Shown here: piece by piece, positions 1 through 8,718 of the stretch
How positions within the stretch are numbered: the first letter of the stretch is position 1
Layout of the letters: each line of letters opens with the position of its first letter
Assembly (NCBI RefSeq): GCF_004123145.1
Contig: NZ_SDKC01000001.1
Coordinates: 2,637,501 to 2,701,500, forward strand
Reading direction: 5' to 3'
DNA: 64,000 bases
DNA from: Blautia faecicola
Lineage (GTDB): Bacteria; Bacillota; Clostridia; Lachnospirales; Lachnospiraceae
Position numbers and translations under genes: made by a program
The notes under the pieces: generated by a model
What the model was told of the DNA's origin: nothing
What the model saw: the letters and a program-made list of their open reading frames with translations, nothing else
Databases searched by the model: none

Positions 1-1219
1 CCCCTTCACGTACCATGTTCATCTCACGAACCTTCAGAGGATCTATGCCGATCTTTGCCGCCAGCTGATTGACAGCGGATTCTACCGCAAACTGCCCCTG
101 AGTTGCTCCGTATCCACGGTATGCACCTGCAGACATCACATTACTGTAAACTACGTCATAGGAAAAACGATGAGCCTCCAGCGATCCCTCATATAACGGA
201 ATCGATTTATGTCCGGACAGACCAACCGTTGTCGGACCGTGCTCGCCATATGCACCGGAATTGGACAGGGTATAGACATCGATCGCGCGGATCTTTCCGT
301 TTTTCATTGCTCCCAGCCGTACCGTCACTTCCATCTCATGACGCGGGGAGGATGCCGTCTGGGATTCCTGTCTGCTGTAAATGATCATCGACGGTTTTCC
401 GGTCTTCCAGGTGACAAAAGCCGGGAAAACTTCCGCTACCACCGACTGTTTTGCCCCGAATCCACCACCGATTCTCGGTTTGCTGACACGGATCTTTGAT
501 TTTGGTATTCCCAGGGCATTGGACAGGATCCTTCGTACATGAAAGACGATCTGTGTGGAACTCACCACATTCAGTCTGCCATAAGCATCCATAAAGCAGC
601 AGGTACGGAAAGTCTCCATCATCGCCTGCTGATCTGCTTTTACATGATAGGTCTCTTCCACCATCACTTCACAGTCTTTGAAAACGGCTTCCACATCCCC
701 GTAACCGCTGGTTCCTGTTGCCACCAGATTGCGCTTATTATCTGCTCCCACCGGACATAATGCTTTCCAGTTTTCTTCCGGGTGAACCAGAATCTCATTA
801 TCTTTTGCTTTGTGAAAATCCAGAATGGCCGGTAGAACTTCGTACTGCACTTTAATGATTTTCAGTGCTTTGTCTACGCACTCCTCATTCTCTCCCGCTA
901 CGATGGCCACCGGATCCCCCACATAGCGTACATGCTGATCCAGGATCTGACGGTCATAGGGACTTGGCTCCGGATAGGTCTGTCCGGCCATGGTAAAACG
1001 CTGGGTTGGTACATCTTCCCAAGTATACACAGCTTCGATTCCCGGAACCTTCTTTGCTGCATCTGTTTTTATTGACAGAATATTTGCGTTGGCATGCGGG
1101 CTTCGAAGTACTTTTACCACCAGACAGTCAGCCGGAGCCACATCCTGTGTAAAGACCGGTTTTCCTGTTACCAGCGCCATTGCATCTTTTTTCATCACCG
1201 GTTGTCCTACTACCTGCAT
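1..1219 (-). CDS. xdhA: Molybdenum-binding subunit of xanthine dehydrogenase family (partial, 3' end outside window)
   Basis: Open from an ATG at 1219 to the window edge, about 406 codons. The start overlaps the end of the upstream [2Fe-2S] subunit gene by 10 bases, a sign of translational coupling. The translation has the features of the large molybdopterin subunit: an N-terminal hammerhead region (KPVFTQDV, RSPHANA, YVGDPVA), then IGGGFGAKQ and the GAYRGYGATQ motif that lines the cofactor site. In this family the subunit hydroxylates purines or related N-heterocycles at a molybdenum centre and passes electrons to the Fe-S and FAD subunits. The exact substrate cannot be read from this part; nicotinate or other heterocycles remain possible. 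Confidence 0.9.
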   Translation of the reverse strand, partial: MQVVGQPVMKKDAMALVTGKPVFTQDVAPADCLVVKVLRSPHANANILSIKTDAAKKVPGIEAVYTWEDVPTQRFTMAGQTYPEPSPYDRQILDQHVRYVGDPVAIVAGENEECVDKALKIIKVQYEVLPAILDFHKAKDNEILVHPEENWKALCPVGADNKRNLVATGTSGYGDVEAVFKDCEVMVEETYHVKADQQAMMETFRTCCFMDAYGRLNVVSSTQIVFHVRRILSNALGIPKSKIRVSKPRIGGGFGAKQSVVAEVFPAFVTWKTGKPSMIIYSRQESQTASSPRHEMEVTVRLGAMKNGKIRAIDVYTLSNSGAYGEHGPTTVGLSGHKSIPLYEGSLEAHRFSYDVVYSNVMSAGAYRGYGATQGQFAVESAVNQLAAKIGIDPLKVREMNMVREG

Positions 1220-1686
1220 ACTGCACCTTCTTTCTCTTTTTTATAAGCAAGAAACTGCTGGATTCCCCGGAGCTGTCCTTCGTATCCGGAACAACGGCAT
1301 AGATTTCCTGCCAGATATTCTTTGATTTCTTCCTCGGATGGATCCGTATTCTCACGAAACAGTGCCAGTGCGTTCATGATCATGCCCGGATTACAGAAAC
1401 CGCACTGTTCTGCTCCCTGATTGGCGATAAATGCACCGAACTCCGCCGCTTCCTCCTGCAGTCCTTCCAGAGTATCTACTTTATGGCCAGATACTCTCGC
1501 CACCAGAGTGGAACAGGAAAGTACCGGTTTATCATCTACAAATACGGTACACAACCCGCAGTTTGCCGTCTCACATCCTCTTTTCACACTTTTACACCCA
1601 TGGGCACGCACAAAATCCAGCAGGAGCATCCCCGGCTGAATCTCTTCTGTGATTTTTTTACCATTTAACGTCATCTGGATCTTCAT
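1210..1686 (-). CDS. xdhC: [2Fe-2S] subunit of xanthine dehydrogenase family
   Basis: 158 residues, the usual size of the small iron-sulfur subunit of molybdenum hydroxylases. An N-terminal plant-type ferredoxin domain carries Cys38, Cys43, Cys46 and Cys58. A C-terminal helical domain carries the second cluster ligands Cys95, Cys98, Cys130 and Cys132 (QCGFCNPGM and LCRCSGYEG). It wires electrons from the molybdenum subunit to FAD. It lies 4 bases downstream of the FAD subunit gene with a ribosome site GGAGG, and overlaps the molybdenum subunit gene. The order FAD, Fe-S, Mo is common in clostridia. Confidence 0.93.
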   Translation of the reverse strand: MKIQMTLNGKKITEEIQPGMLLLDFVRAHGCKSVKRGCETANCGLCTVFVDDKPVLSCSTLVARVSGHKVDTLEGLQEEAAEFGAFIANQGAEQCGFCNPGMIMNALALFRENTDPSEEEIKEYLAGNLCRCSGYEGQLRGIQQFLAYKKEKEGAVCR

Positions 1687-1690
1687 ACCG

Positions 1691-2476
1691 TTATACCTCC
1701 TGCATCTTTTCGATCTGTTTGAGCCCTCTGCCGATCAGAACTTCTGCCAGATGGCTTCGGAATTCTTTTCCCGCACGCATATTTCCTTCTGTCGGGAACT
1801 GCGCAGCCAGTTCTCCGGCCAGTGCTTCACTGCCCTTTTTCTTCCAGTCAGCCTCGGACACACACAGACAGACTGCTCTCGACGGACGGGCACCGACTGC
1901 CGTATAGATCTGTCCCTCCCGTAACGAAATACCACAGGTCAGTACCGGAAAATCTGTTTTTGAATTTCTGTGAGACAGATAGACACTTTTATCCTCATGT
2001 TTTTTCACAATCAGGCGCACCAGAATATCCCGATTCGGTTTTTGCCTGGCAAATTCGGCAAGGGGAATGCAGCCGCCTTTGTACAGTTCCACCCAGGTAT
2101 CCAGTGCCAGAAAACAGGTCAGTACATCTGAGAAACCAAATCTTCCGAAAACACTTCCGCCAACGGTTGCCAGATTTCGGAACTGTACACCGACTATACT
2201 TCTTACGCTCTCACTGACTGCACCGTTTGTGTAGCTATTCAGTCCCTCGTGCTGCTCCAGCTGTCGCAGAGTTGTCATACAGCCAATGGAAAACTCTTCT
2301 TCATTTTCCTCGATGGTATTCAGTCCCAGATTGGACAGATCGATGGCTGTCGGAACCATCCGATTTCCCATCTTCAGCCACAACATACCTCCAATAATAC
2401 AGTTTCGCTTCTTCTGATTCAATTCATACGCCTGCTCCAGGCTTTCTGCCATCACGTATTCTTTTATTTTAATCAT
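1691..2476 (-). CDS. xdhB: FAD-binding subunit of xanthine dehydrogenase family
   Basis: 261 residues from the ATG at 2476, chosen because an AGAGGTGA ribosome site lies 9 bases upstream; a TTG three codons earlier would abut that site. The protein matches the CO dehydrogenase flavoprotein / xanthine dehydrogenase FAD family: a PCMH-type FAD domain with the motif RNLATVGGSVFG near the middle and a C-terminal CO-dehydrogenase flavoprotein domain. First gene of a three-gene operon; the enzyme is cytoplasmic and transfers electrons from the hydroxylation of a purine-like substrate to NAD or another acceptor. Confidence 0.9.
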   Translation of the reverse strand: MIKIKEYVMAESLEQAYELNQKKRNCIIGGMLWLKMGNRMVPTAIDLSNLGLNTIEENEEEFSIGCMTTLRQLEQHEGLNSYTNGAVSESVRSIVGVQFRNLATVGGSVFGRFGFSDVLTCFLALDTWVELYKGGCIPLAEFARQKPNRDILVRLIVKKHEDKSVYLSHRNSKTDFPVLTCGISLREGQIYTAVGARPSRAVCLCVSEADWKKKGSEALAGELAAQFPTEGNMRAGKEFRSHLAEVLIGRGLKQIEKMQEV

Positions 2477-2540
2477 GTATTCCAATCACCTCTTTATTCT
2501 TGATGTTTACAATATTGGACATAATTCACCTATCATAAAT

Positions 2541-2569
2541 AGTATACATGAAAATACAGAACGGGTAAA
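2541..2569 (-). promoter_or_regulatory. Sigma-A promoter for the xdh-type operon
   Basis: Read on the minus strand: -35 TTTACC (2569-2564), a 17-base spacer, -10 TATACT (2546-2541). The predicted transcript starts about 60 bases upstream of the FAD subunit start codon. Pattern match only. Confidence 0.55.
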
Positions 2570-2571
2570 GA

Positions 2572-2613
2572 AAAAAATGCCATGAAAAAAGGTTTGCTTT
2601 TCCATGACATTTT
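2572..2613 (-). terminator. Intrinsic terminator after pflA
   Basis: On the minus strand AAAATGTCATG pairs with CATGGCATTTT across an A/T-rich loop and is followed by a T-run. It lies directly downstream of the pflA stop and separates that gene from the xdh promoter. Confidence 0.7.
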
Positions 2614-2639
2614 CTATTACAACGTGCCCTGTAAACACT

Positions 2640-3395
2640 TTAAACCCGCGCTCCTGTATGCAGCAGCTGATTTGCATTTTTGATTCTCTCCTGAGTTGGC
2701 GGATCGATGCCTTCCAGCGGATACTCATAACCGAGTTCTTTCCATTTGTATGCACCCAGTGTGTGATACGGCAGTACTTCTACTTTCTGTACATTGTGAA
2801 GAGACCGGATAAATGCATCCAGACGGGTCAGATATTCGTCTTTGTCGCTTCGCTCCGGCACTAACACGTGGCGGATCCACATCGGTTTTCCGATCTCATC
2901 GAGGTATCTTGCCATATCCAGAATGTTCTGGTTCGTCTGACCAGTGAGAATCTTATGCTGTTCGTCATCGATGTGTTTGATATCCAGCATCACAAGATCG
3001 GTCACTTCCAGAAGTTTTTTGATCTTCTCAAAGCGCTCGCCCTCTCTGGTAAATGGATTGCCGCTGGTATCCAGTGTGGTGTGGATGCCCTGGGCTTTGG
3101 CTTTCCTGAAAAGTTCTGTCAGAAAATCGATCTGCAGCATCGGTTCGCCGCCGGAGACGGTGATTCCGCCTTCTTTTCCCCAGTATCCTTTGTAGCGGAC
3201 TGCTTTTTTCAGCAGTTCATCTGCGGTGTAAGGCGTTCCAACTTTCATATCCCAGGTATCCGGGTTATGGCAAAACTGGCAGCGCATCGCACATCCGGAC
3301 ACAAAGATCACATATCGTACTCCCGGTCCGTCTACGGAACCGAAACTTTCCAGTGAATGAATATATCCTGTCAGTTCTTTCTTTTCTTCTGACAT
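2640..3395 (-). CDS. pflA: Pyruvate formate-lyase activating enzyme
   Basis: 251 residues from the ATG at 3395, preceded by GGAGG five bases upstream. A radical SAM protein: the CX3CX2C cluster motif is Cys35, Cys39 and Cys42 (GCAMRCQFCHNPDTW), followed by the glycine-rich SGGEPMLQ SAM-binding motif. It generates the glycyl radical on pyruvate formate-lyase by hydrogen abstraction with a 5'-deoxyadenosyl radical. It lies immediately downstream of pflB, the normal partner arrangement, with a hairpin in the intergenic gap that may lower its expression relative to pflB. Confidence 0.97.
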   Translation of the reverse strand: MSEEKKELTGYIHSLESFGSVDGPGVRYVIFVSGCAMRCQFCHNPDTWDMKVGTPYTADELLKKAVRYKGYWGKEGGITVSGGEPMLQIDFLTELFRKAKAQGIHTTLDTSGNPFTREGERFEKIKKLLEVTDLVMLDIKHIDDEQHKILTGQTNQNILDMARYLDEIGKPMWIRHVLVPERSDKDEYLTRLDAFIRSLHNVQKVEVLPYHTLGAYKWKELGYEYPLEGIDPPTQERIKNANQLLHTGARV

Positions 3396-3436
3396 AAGCT
3401 CCTCCATTTTTTCTTTTATATTTTACCATAGAAAAC

Positions 3437-3473
3437 ATTTGGCGATACAGTTTTTCACTGCACCGCCAAACGA
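3437..3473 (-). terminator. Hairpin between pflB and pflA (attenuator or partial terminator)
   Basis: The arms TTTGGCG and CGCCAAA, with further internal pairing (ACAGT with CACTG), form a stem-loop in the pflB-pflA gap. On the minus strand it is followed by ATGTTTTC, a weak T-tract, so read-through into pflA is expected. Confidence 0.55.
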
Positions 3474-3518
3474 TTTTACTTTATATTACTGTTTATTCAC
3501 CTGAATCCGTCAGACAAA

Positions 3519-5771
3519 TTACATTGTTTTGTGGCAGGTTCTTGCGATAACATCCAGCTGCTGTTCACGAGTCAGGTCGATGAACTTAACAGCATATCCG
3601 GATACACGGATTGTGAAGTTTGCGTATTCCGGTTTCTCCGGATGTTCCATAGCGTCGATCAGTTTTTCTGTACCGAATACGTTTACGTTCAGGTGATGTG
3701 CACCCTGATCGAAGTAACCATCCAGGATGTGTACCAGGTTGTTGACTCTTTCGTCATCGTCATGACCCAGTGCGCTCGGGCTGATGGTCTGTGTATTGGA
3801 GATACCATCCAGTGCCAGTTCGTATGGCAGTTTTGCTACAGAGTTCAGGGAAGCCAGCAGGCCGCTCTTCTCTGCGCCGTAAGATGGGTTAGCTCCTGGT
3901 GCCAGAGGCTCACCCAATTTTCTTCCATCCGGCAGAGTACCGGTAGCTTTACCGTATACTACGTTGGATGTGATTGTCAGGATAGAAGTTGTCGGCTCGG
4001 AATCTCTGTAAGTATGGCATTTGTTCAGTTTGTGCATGAATGTTTTCAGCAGCCAGATTGCGATATCGTCTGCACGGTCATCATCGTTACCGTATCTCGG
4101 GAAATCGCCCTCTGTCTCAAAATCAACTACCACACCGTCTTCGTCACGGATTGCTTTTACTTTTGCGTATTTGATCGCACTCAGGGAATCTACTACGTGA
4201 GAGAAACCTGCGATACCGGTTGCGAAAGTACGTCTTACATCCGTATCGATCAGAGCCATCTCTGCTGCTTCGTAATAATATTTGTCATGCATGTAGTGAA
4301 TCATGTTCAGAGTATCTACATACAGTTTTGCCAGCCAGTCCATCATGGTGTCGTAATGTTCCATTACTTCATCATAATCCATGTATTCTGCTGTGATTGG
4401 TCTGTAAGCAGGTCCAACCTGAACTTTTGTCTTCTCATCGATACCACCGTTGATTGCGTACAGTAAGCATTTTGCCAGGTTCGCACGTGCACCGAAGAAC
4501 TGGATCTCTTTACCGGTCTGAGTAGCGGATACACAGCAGCAGATGCTGTAGTCATCGCCCCATACCGGACGCATAACATCGTCGTTTTCGTACTGGATAG
4601 AACTTGTTGTTACAGAAATTCTTGCTGCGTAATCTTTGAAAGATTCCGGCAGTCTGGAAGAATAAAGAACAGTCAGGTTCGGTTCCGGAGACGGTCCCAT
4701 GTTTTCCAGAGTATGCAGGAAACGGTAATCGTTCTTTGTTACCATGGAACGTCCGTCCTGTCCCATACCACCAACTTCCAGAGTAGCCCATACCGGGTCA
4801 CCGGAGAACAGTTCTGTATAGGAAGTAATTCTTGCGAATTTTACCATTCTGAATTTCATAACCATATGGTCAATCAATTCCTGTGCTTCTTTCTCTGTCA
4901 GAACACCTGCTTTCAGGTCTCTCTCGATATAGATATCCAGGAATGTGGATACACGGCCAACACTCATTGCTGCTCCGTTCTGAGTCTTGATTGCTGCCAG
5001 ATATCCGAAGTACAGCCACTGTGCTGCTTCTTTTGCGTTTTTCGCCGGTACGGAAATATCAAATCCGTAAGATGCAGCCATTTCTTTCATTTCGTTCAGA
5101 GCTTTCATCTGATCTGCAAGTTCTTCACGAAGACGGAAATCAGTTCCTTTCATTCCATGTCTTTCGTAGCGTTTCATATCGTAGTGTTTTTTCTCCAGCA
5201 GGAAATCGATACCGTACAGAGCTACACGACGGTAATCGCCTACGATACGTCCACGACCGTAAGTATCCGGCAGACCGGTGATGATTTTATTGTGACGGGC
5301 AACTTTCATCTCGTCAGTATAGATATCGAATACACCCTGGTTATGTGTTTTATGATATTTTGTGAAGATTTCATGCAGTTTCTCACTCGGTGTATATCCG
5401 TGTGTTGTGCAAGCTTTCTCAGCCATCTTGATTCCACCGTAAGGCATGAATGCTCTCTTCAGCGGTTTGTCTGTCTGCAGACCAACGACTGCTTCCAGAT
5501 CTTTCATGCTTTCATCGATATATCCCGGGCCATATGCTGTGATACCGGAAACTACTTCTGTTTCCATATCCAGAACGCCGCCTTTTGCACGTTCTTCTTT
5601 CTGCAGCTCCTGCAGTTTTCCCCACAGTTTATCTGTTGCCTCTGTAGGTCCCTCCAGGAAAGTTTCATCTCCGTCATATGGTGTGTAGTTGCACTGAATA
5701 AAGTCACGTACATCTACGGAATTAACCCAGTTTTTACCCTGGAAGCCTTCCCACTGTTCAAACTTAGCCAT
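3519..5771 (-). CDS. pflB: Formate C-acetyltransferase (pyruvate formate-lyase)
   Basis: 750 residues, full length for this glycyl radical enzyme, which converts pyruvate and CoA to acetyl-CoA and formate in anaerobic mixed-acid fermentation. The catalytic cysteines sit in [10 protein letters not shown] (Cys411-413; a run of three instead of the usual pair). The C-terminal glycyl radical motif is RVSGYAV with Gly725. The start ATG is preceded by AGGAGG at a spacing of 7. A strong promoter lies upstream and pflA follows. Confidence 0.98.
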   Translation of the reverse strand: MAKFEQWEGFQGKNWVNSVDVRDFIQCNYTPYDGDETFLEGPTEATDKLWGKLQELQKEERAKGGVLDMETEVVSGITAYGPGYIDESMKDLEAVVGLQTDKPLKRAFMPYGGIKMAEKACTTHGYTPSEKLHEIFTKYHKTHNQGVFDIYTDEMKVARHNKIITGLPDTYGRGRIVGDYRRVALYGIDFLLEKKHYDMKRYERHGMKGTDFRLREELADQMKALNEMKEMAASYGFDISVPAKNAKEAAQWLYFGYLAAIKTQNGAAMSVGRVSTFLDIYIERDLKAGVLTEKEAQELIDHMVMKFRMVKFARITSYTELFSGDPVWATLEVGGMGQDGRSMVTKNDYRFLHTLENMGPSPEPNLTVLYSSRLPESFKDYAARISVTTSSIQYENDDVMRPVWGDDYSICCCVSATQTGKEIQFFGARANLAKCLLYAINGGIDEKTKVQVGPAYRPITAEYMDYDEVMEHYDTMMDWLAKLYVDTLNMIHYMHDKYYYEAAEMALIDTDVRRTFATGIAGFSHVVDSLSAIKYAKVKAIRDEDGVVVDFETEGDFPRYGNDDDRADDIAIWLLKTFMHKLNKCHTYRDSEPTTSILTITSNVVYGKATGTLPDGRKLGEPLAPGANPSYGAEKSGLLASLNSVAKLPYELALDGISNTQTISPSALGHDDDERVNNLVHILDGYFDQGAHHLNVNVFGTEKLIDAMEHPEKPEYANFTIRVSGYAVKFIDLTREQQLDVIARTCHKTM

Positions 5772-5825
5772 TGCATATCCTCCTGTGTTTGTGTGTATTT
5801 AGATTGTTATCTTTTTGTCAGGTGT

Positions 5826-5854
5826 AGTATAACATCACTTTTTTCAAAAAACAA
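5826..5854 (-). promoter_or_regulatory. Sigma-A promoter of pflB, extended -10
   Basis: Minus strand: -35 TTGTTT (5854-5849), spacer 17, -10 TATACT (5831-5826) preceded by TG one base upstream (extended -10). It leaves a leader of about 50 bases before the pflB start. Confidence 0.6.
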
Positions 5855-5960
5855 ATAGAAAATAATCCCAAATCCATGAAATATAGGCATGTATGCAATT
5901 TTGTACAATCTTTGGCAGATATTGTATTTATTCAGGAACAATTTCCATATCTTGTGTTTT

Positions 5961-7379
5961 TTATCCTTTTTTTCTGTTTTTCTTCTCTGTTTCATAAGAT
6001 TTCAGTGCCTTCATGGCGATTCCGGACATCGGATAAAGCATAATAATATTAAACACGGTCATCAGACCCACGCCGACGTCTCCAAGATCCCACACCACTG
6101 TGTATGCTGCCAGTCCGCCGATAAACATCATCACCAATGCAAGTACTTTATAGAGATTCTGCGGCAGCATTCCATCTCCAAACAGATATGATATATTTGA
6201 TCTTGCATAATATAAAATACCGAGAAAAGTGGAGAAACTGAACAGCCAGAGTGTCGCTGCAATGAAAATCACACCAAACTGTCCCAGATGGTAGCCCATT
6301 GCTGCCTGTAAAAGTTCCATTCCTACCGCCCCTTCGGTCAGGCTTTCCGGCGTCAGAAGCATGATCATCGCCGTACAGCTGCAGATCACGATCGTATCAA
6401 TAAAAACTCCCAGTGCCTGGGTCAGCCCAAGTTTTACCGGTTGATCGCTTTCTGCTGCCGCTGCCGCACAGGGAGCTGAGCCGGAACCGGCTTCGTTGGA
6501 AAACAAACCACGTTTCACACCATTCATCACCACCGTACCAAGTCCTCCTGCCACTGCCTGACGAATACCAAACGCTTCCTCAAAGATTCTGGAAAACACT
6601 CCCGGAAGAGCAGAAAAATTCATACAGATCAAAATCACAGTAATCAGAAAATAACATCCTGCCATAACCGGTACCAGCACATCAAGCACTTTTACCGTTG
6701 CAGTTTTTCGAAAAATGATCACTGCCGCAAGTGCTACCAGAACCACTGTGGTATAGATTGGCGGAATGTGAAAGGCATTGTGGAATGCAGAAGTCACGGA
6801 ATTGCTGATAACCTGACTGATTCCACACCAACAGATCAGTCCTGAGATTGCAAAGAGAACGGATATTCCCACATAACGTTTCTTTTTTCCTCCCCGCCTT
6901 TCCTGTATAAATCTGTGCATATAATAGGCCGGTCCACCACGGTAGCCACCATATACCGGGTCTTTTTCTTTATAGATCTGTGCAAGAGTTGCTTCCACAA
7001 AGGCCGTGGACGAGCCGATGAGTGCCGTCACCCACATCCAGAAAACCGCACCCGCTCCTCCGGCGGAAATTGCCGCAACCACACCGACTAGGTTTCCCAT
7101 ACCGACACGTGTAGCGGTAGAGACGATCAGTGTCTGTAATGCCGACAATGTACTGTTATGGCTCTCCCCTTCCGCCTTTCCCTTTTTTTCAAACAATGTA
7201 TGCAGCATGTCCGGAAACAGACGGATGGGAAGAAATCTCGTCCGGATCGTAAACCAGATTCCTGCCGGAATCAGTATCAGTACGAGCAGGGAAAGCCGAA
7301 AAGAACTTCCTCCCGGAAGCGGAAGCACGATCCAGTCACCCCATAAAAACTGATATACTTTTTCAATTATCGCTATCAT
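5961..7379 (-). CDS. Sodium:alanine symporter, AGCS family
   Basis: 472 residues with about ten hydrophobic segments. The family signature region is visible near residues 85-110 (VGMGNLVGVVAAISAGGAGAVFWMW) and NEAGSGSAPCAAAAAE lies in the middle. Members of this family import alanine or glycine with sodium across the cytoplasmic membrane. The start ATG has an AAGGA ribosome site about 9 bases upstream. No terminator is obvious downstream. It follows the PIN-like gene by 21 bases and may be cotranscribed with it. Confidence 0.92.
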   Translation of the reverse strand: MIAIIEKVYQFLWGDWIVLPLPGGSSFRLSLLVLILIPAGIWFTIRTRFLPIRLFPDMLHTLFEKKGKAEGESHNSTLSALQTLIVSTATRVGMGNLVGVVAAISAGGAGAVFWMWVTALIGSSTAFVEATLAQIYKEKDPVYGGYRGGPAYYMHRFIQERRGGKKKRYVGISVLFAISGLICWCGISQVISNSVTSAFHNAFHIPPIYTTVVLVALAAVIIFRKTATVKVLDVLVPVMAGCYFLITVILICMNFSALPGVFSRIFEEAFGIRQAVAGGLGTVVMNGVKRGLFSNEAGSGSAPCAAAAAESDQPVKLGLTQALGVFIDTIVICSCTAMIMLLTPESLTEGAVGMELLQAAMGYHLGQFGVIFIAATLWLFSFSTFLGILYYARSNISYLFGDGMLPQNLYKVLALVMMFIGGLAAYTVVWDLGDVGVGLMTVFNIIMLYPMSGIAMKALKSYETEKKNRKKG

Positions 7380-7400
7380 ATGACTTATCCTTTTCTTTTT

Positions 7401-8240
7401 TTATTCTCCTGCTGAGAGGATTGGACGGATTACCTTGGAAGATTCCTGTGTTTTTCTGTTTTTCTGCGGATACTTCCGGTAATTGCGGTATTTTCTGTAT
7501 TTGCGATGTTCCGGTTTTCTGATTTCTGCACCGTTATTCTCCTGACGGACTGCAACTTCTTTTACCTGCTGTTCCTGTTTTTCTTCTGTCAGCACCTTTT
7601 CTGCCACCGGAATCTCTGTGTTTTCCACATCCGGTTTCTGCTGCGCCGGATTCTGTGATTTTGTTTCCTGTTTTCTTGTGTGTACCTGCAGTCTTGTTGT
7701 CTGCCCCGGATGTGCATTTCCCTTCTTCTGCTGTTTTTTTCCATGGAATTTCTTCTGCTGATCAGGTTTTTCTCTCTCTTCACCGGATTCCTTTTCCGCT
7801 TTTTCCATTTTTTCTGGTTTTTCTTTCTTTTCTTTTTTTTCTGTTTTTGAAGATTTTTCTTCTTCCAGATCTTCCTTTGCTGCTGCAATATCTGACGCAG
7901 TCTTCACATTTTCTCCACGTTCTGCCCAGTAACCTGTCAGGATCGCAAGCCCTTTATCCTCAGACACAATATAATATGTCTCGTTTTTACCTTCATTTTC
8001 ACTGATCAGATATCCCAGATATGTGGACAATTGAAAATCCAGTGCATTTTTCACACCGACTTCAACTTTTTGCAATACGATTTTTCCTTTTGTCTGATTC
8101 AGTTTTTCGTGAAGACCGAAGGTAAGTGTGGATGCGTTCTCACTGTAGAAAATACAAACACAATCCTTCTTACCAAGCTGATCCACCCCGTACATTCCGT
8201 CAGCTTTTACATTTTCATAATCTACGAGATAATATGCCAT
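7401..8240 (-). CDS. PIN/NYN-like nuclease-fold protein with long basic low-complexity tail
   Basis: 279 residues from the ATG at 8240, which has GGAG 9 bases upstream; a longer start at 8264 lacks a ribosome site. The N-terminal half (about residues 1-120) looks like a PIN/NYN fold: LVDYENVK at the start, FYSENAS, ALDFQLSTYLG and the acidic YIVSEDKGLAIL, which would supply the metal-binding aspartates. From about residue 125 the chain is a Lys/Glu/Gln-rich, disordered tail ending in RKYRKYRNYRKY, a composition often linked to RNA binding. Function is not established. A strong promoter precedes it. Confidence 0.75.
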   Translation of the reverse strand: MAYYLVDYENVKADGMYGVDQLGKKDCVCIFYSENASTLTFGLHEKLNQTKGKIVLQKVEVGVKNALDFQLSTYLGYLISENEGKNETYYIVSEDKGLAILTGYWAERGENVKTASDIAAAKEDLEEEKSSKTEKKEKKEKPEKMEKAEKESGEEREKPDQQKKFHGKKQQKKGNAHPGQTTRLQVHTRKQETKSQNPAQQKPDVENTEIPVAEKVLTEEKQEQQVKEVAVRQENNGAEIRKPEHRKYRKYRNYRKYPQKNRKTQESSKVIRPILSAGE

Positions 8241-8302
8241 AATTTTTTTCTCCATTTCTTCCATGTTTGTGAAGTACTATTCTTTTAACCGCACATCATT
8301 TT

Positions 8303-8331
8303 ATTTTACCCTTTCCCGACATTACTGTCAA
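8303..8331 (-). promoter_or_regulatory. Strong sigma-A promoter for the PIN-like gene
   Basis: Minus strand: consensus -35 TTGACA (8331-8326), spacer 17, -10 TAAAAT (8308-8303). About 60 bases upstream of the gene start. Nothing else recognisable lies in the gap up to the terminator at 8470. Confidence 0.7.
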
Positions 8332-8469
8332 ACGCTCTGTGCATTTCTCTGCTACTTTTTTCTCTTACAGCTTTCCCAATGATCCATTGGTAAATGCCTG
8401 TCTTATCATACACGCCAAATGTTTATCCAGATGTATGTACTTTAGAACAATCATAGCAACTTCAGGCAA

Positions 8470-8509
8470 AAAAAGACGAATCTACTAAAAATGTATGATT
8501 CGTCTTTTT
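8470..8509 (-). terminator. Intrinsic terminator (likely bidirectional)
   Basis: Perfect 13-base arms AAAAAGACGAATC and GATTCGTCTTTTT around a 14-base loop. With A-run and T-run on both sides it could act in either direction. It ends the transcript coming from the transporter operon and the gene remnant next to it. Confidence 0.8.
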
Positions 8510-8544
8510 CCTTTTTCATATTGGCTGTCGATTGTTTCCATCCA

Positions 8545-8713
8545 TCAGAACTTTCCGGATGTTCCTCCATGGCTTCTTCCGGAAGAGCTTGTGTGTGTGG
8601 AGCTTCCGCAGCAGTCTGCATGTTTATCTGATTTGTAGAATTTCTCTCCTATGATCTGAGGCTTTTGTACCTGACTGTTGTTATTCTGAACACCAGTAAC
8701 TGTTAATTTTCTT
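8545..8713 (-). pseudogene. 3' remnant of a gene encoding a Gly/Ser/His-rich C-terminus
   Basis: In one minus-strand frame about 55 codons remain open and end at TGA (8547-8545), just before a good terminator. The peptide contains DKHADCCGSSTHTSSSGR and ends SHGGTSGKF. Such a Ser/Gly/His-rich tail with a final SGKF resembles the ends of TPM-domain membrane proteins, but that is a weak resemblance. There is no start codon or ribosome site: the frame is closed upstream by a TGA next to the ATPase stop. It is most simply the tail of a gene whose body was deleted. Confidence 0.5.
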
Positions 8714-8718
8714 CAACG

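Noticed and set aside
1210-1686. Assigning the molybdenum hydroxylase firmly to xanthine
   Set aside because: The subunit motifs are shared with nicotinate, aldehyde and other hydroxylases. The large subunit is cut by the window and no purine genes are next to it, so only the family is stated.
3531-5858. Two long plus-strand open frames (311 and 381 codons) opposite pflB
   Set aside because: Shadows of the highly biased pflB codon use. pflB itself is full length with all catalytic motifs, and the shadows have no ribosome site or family match.
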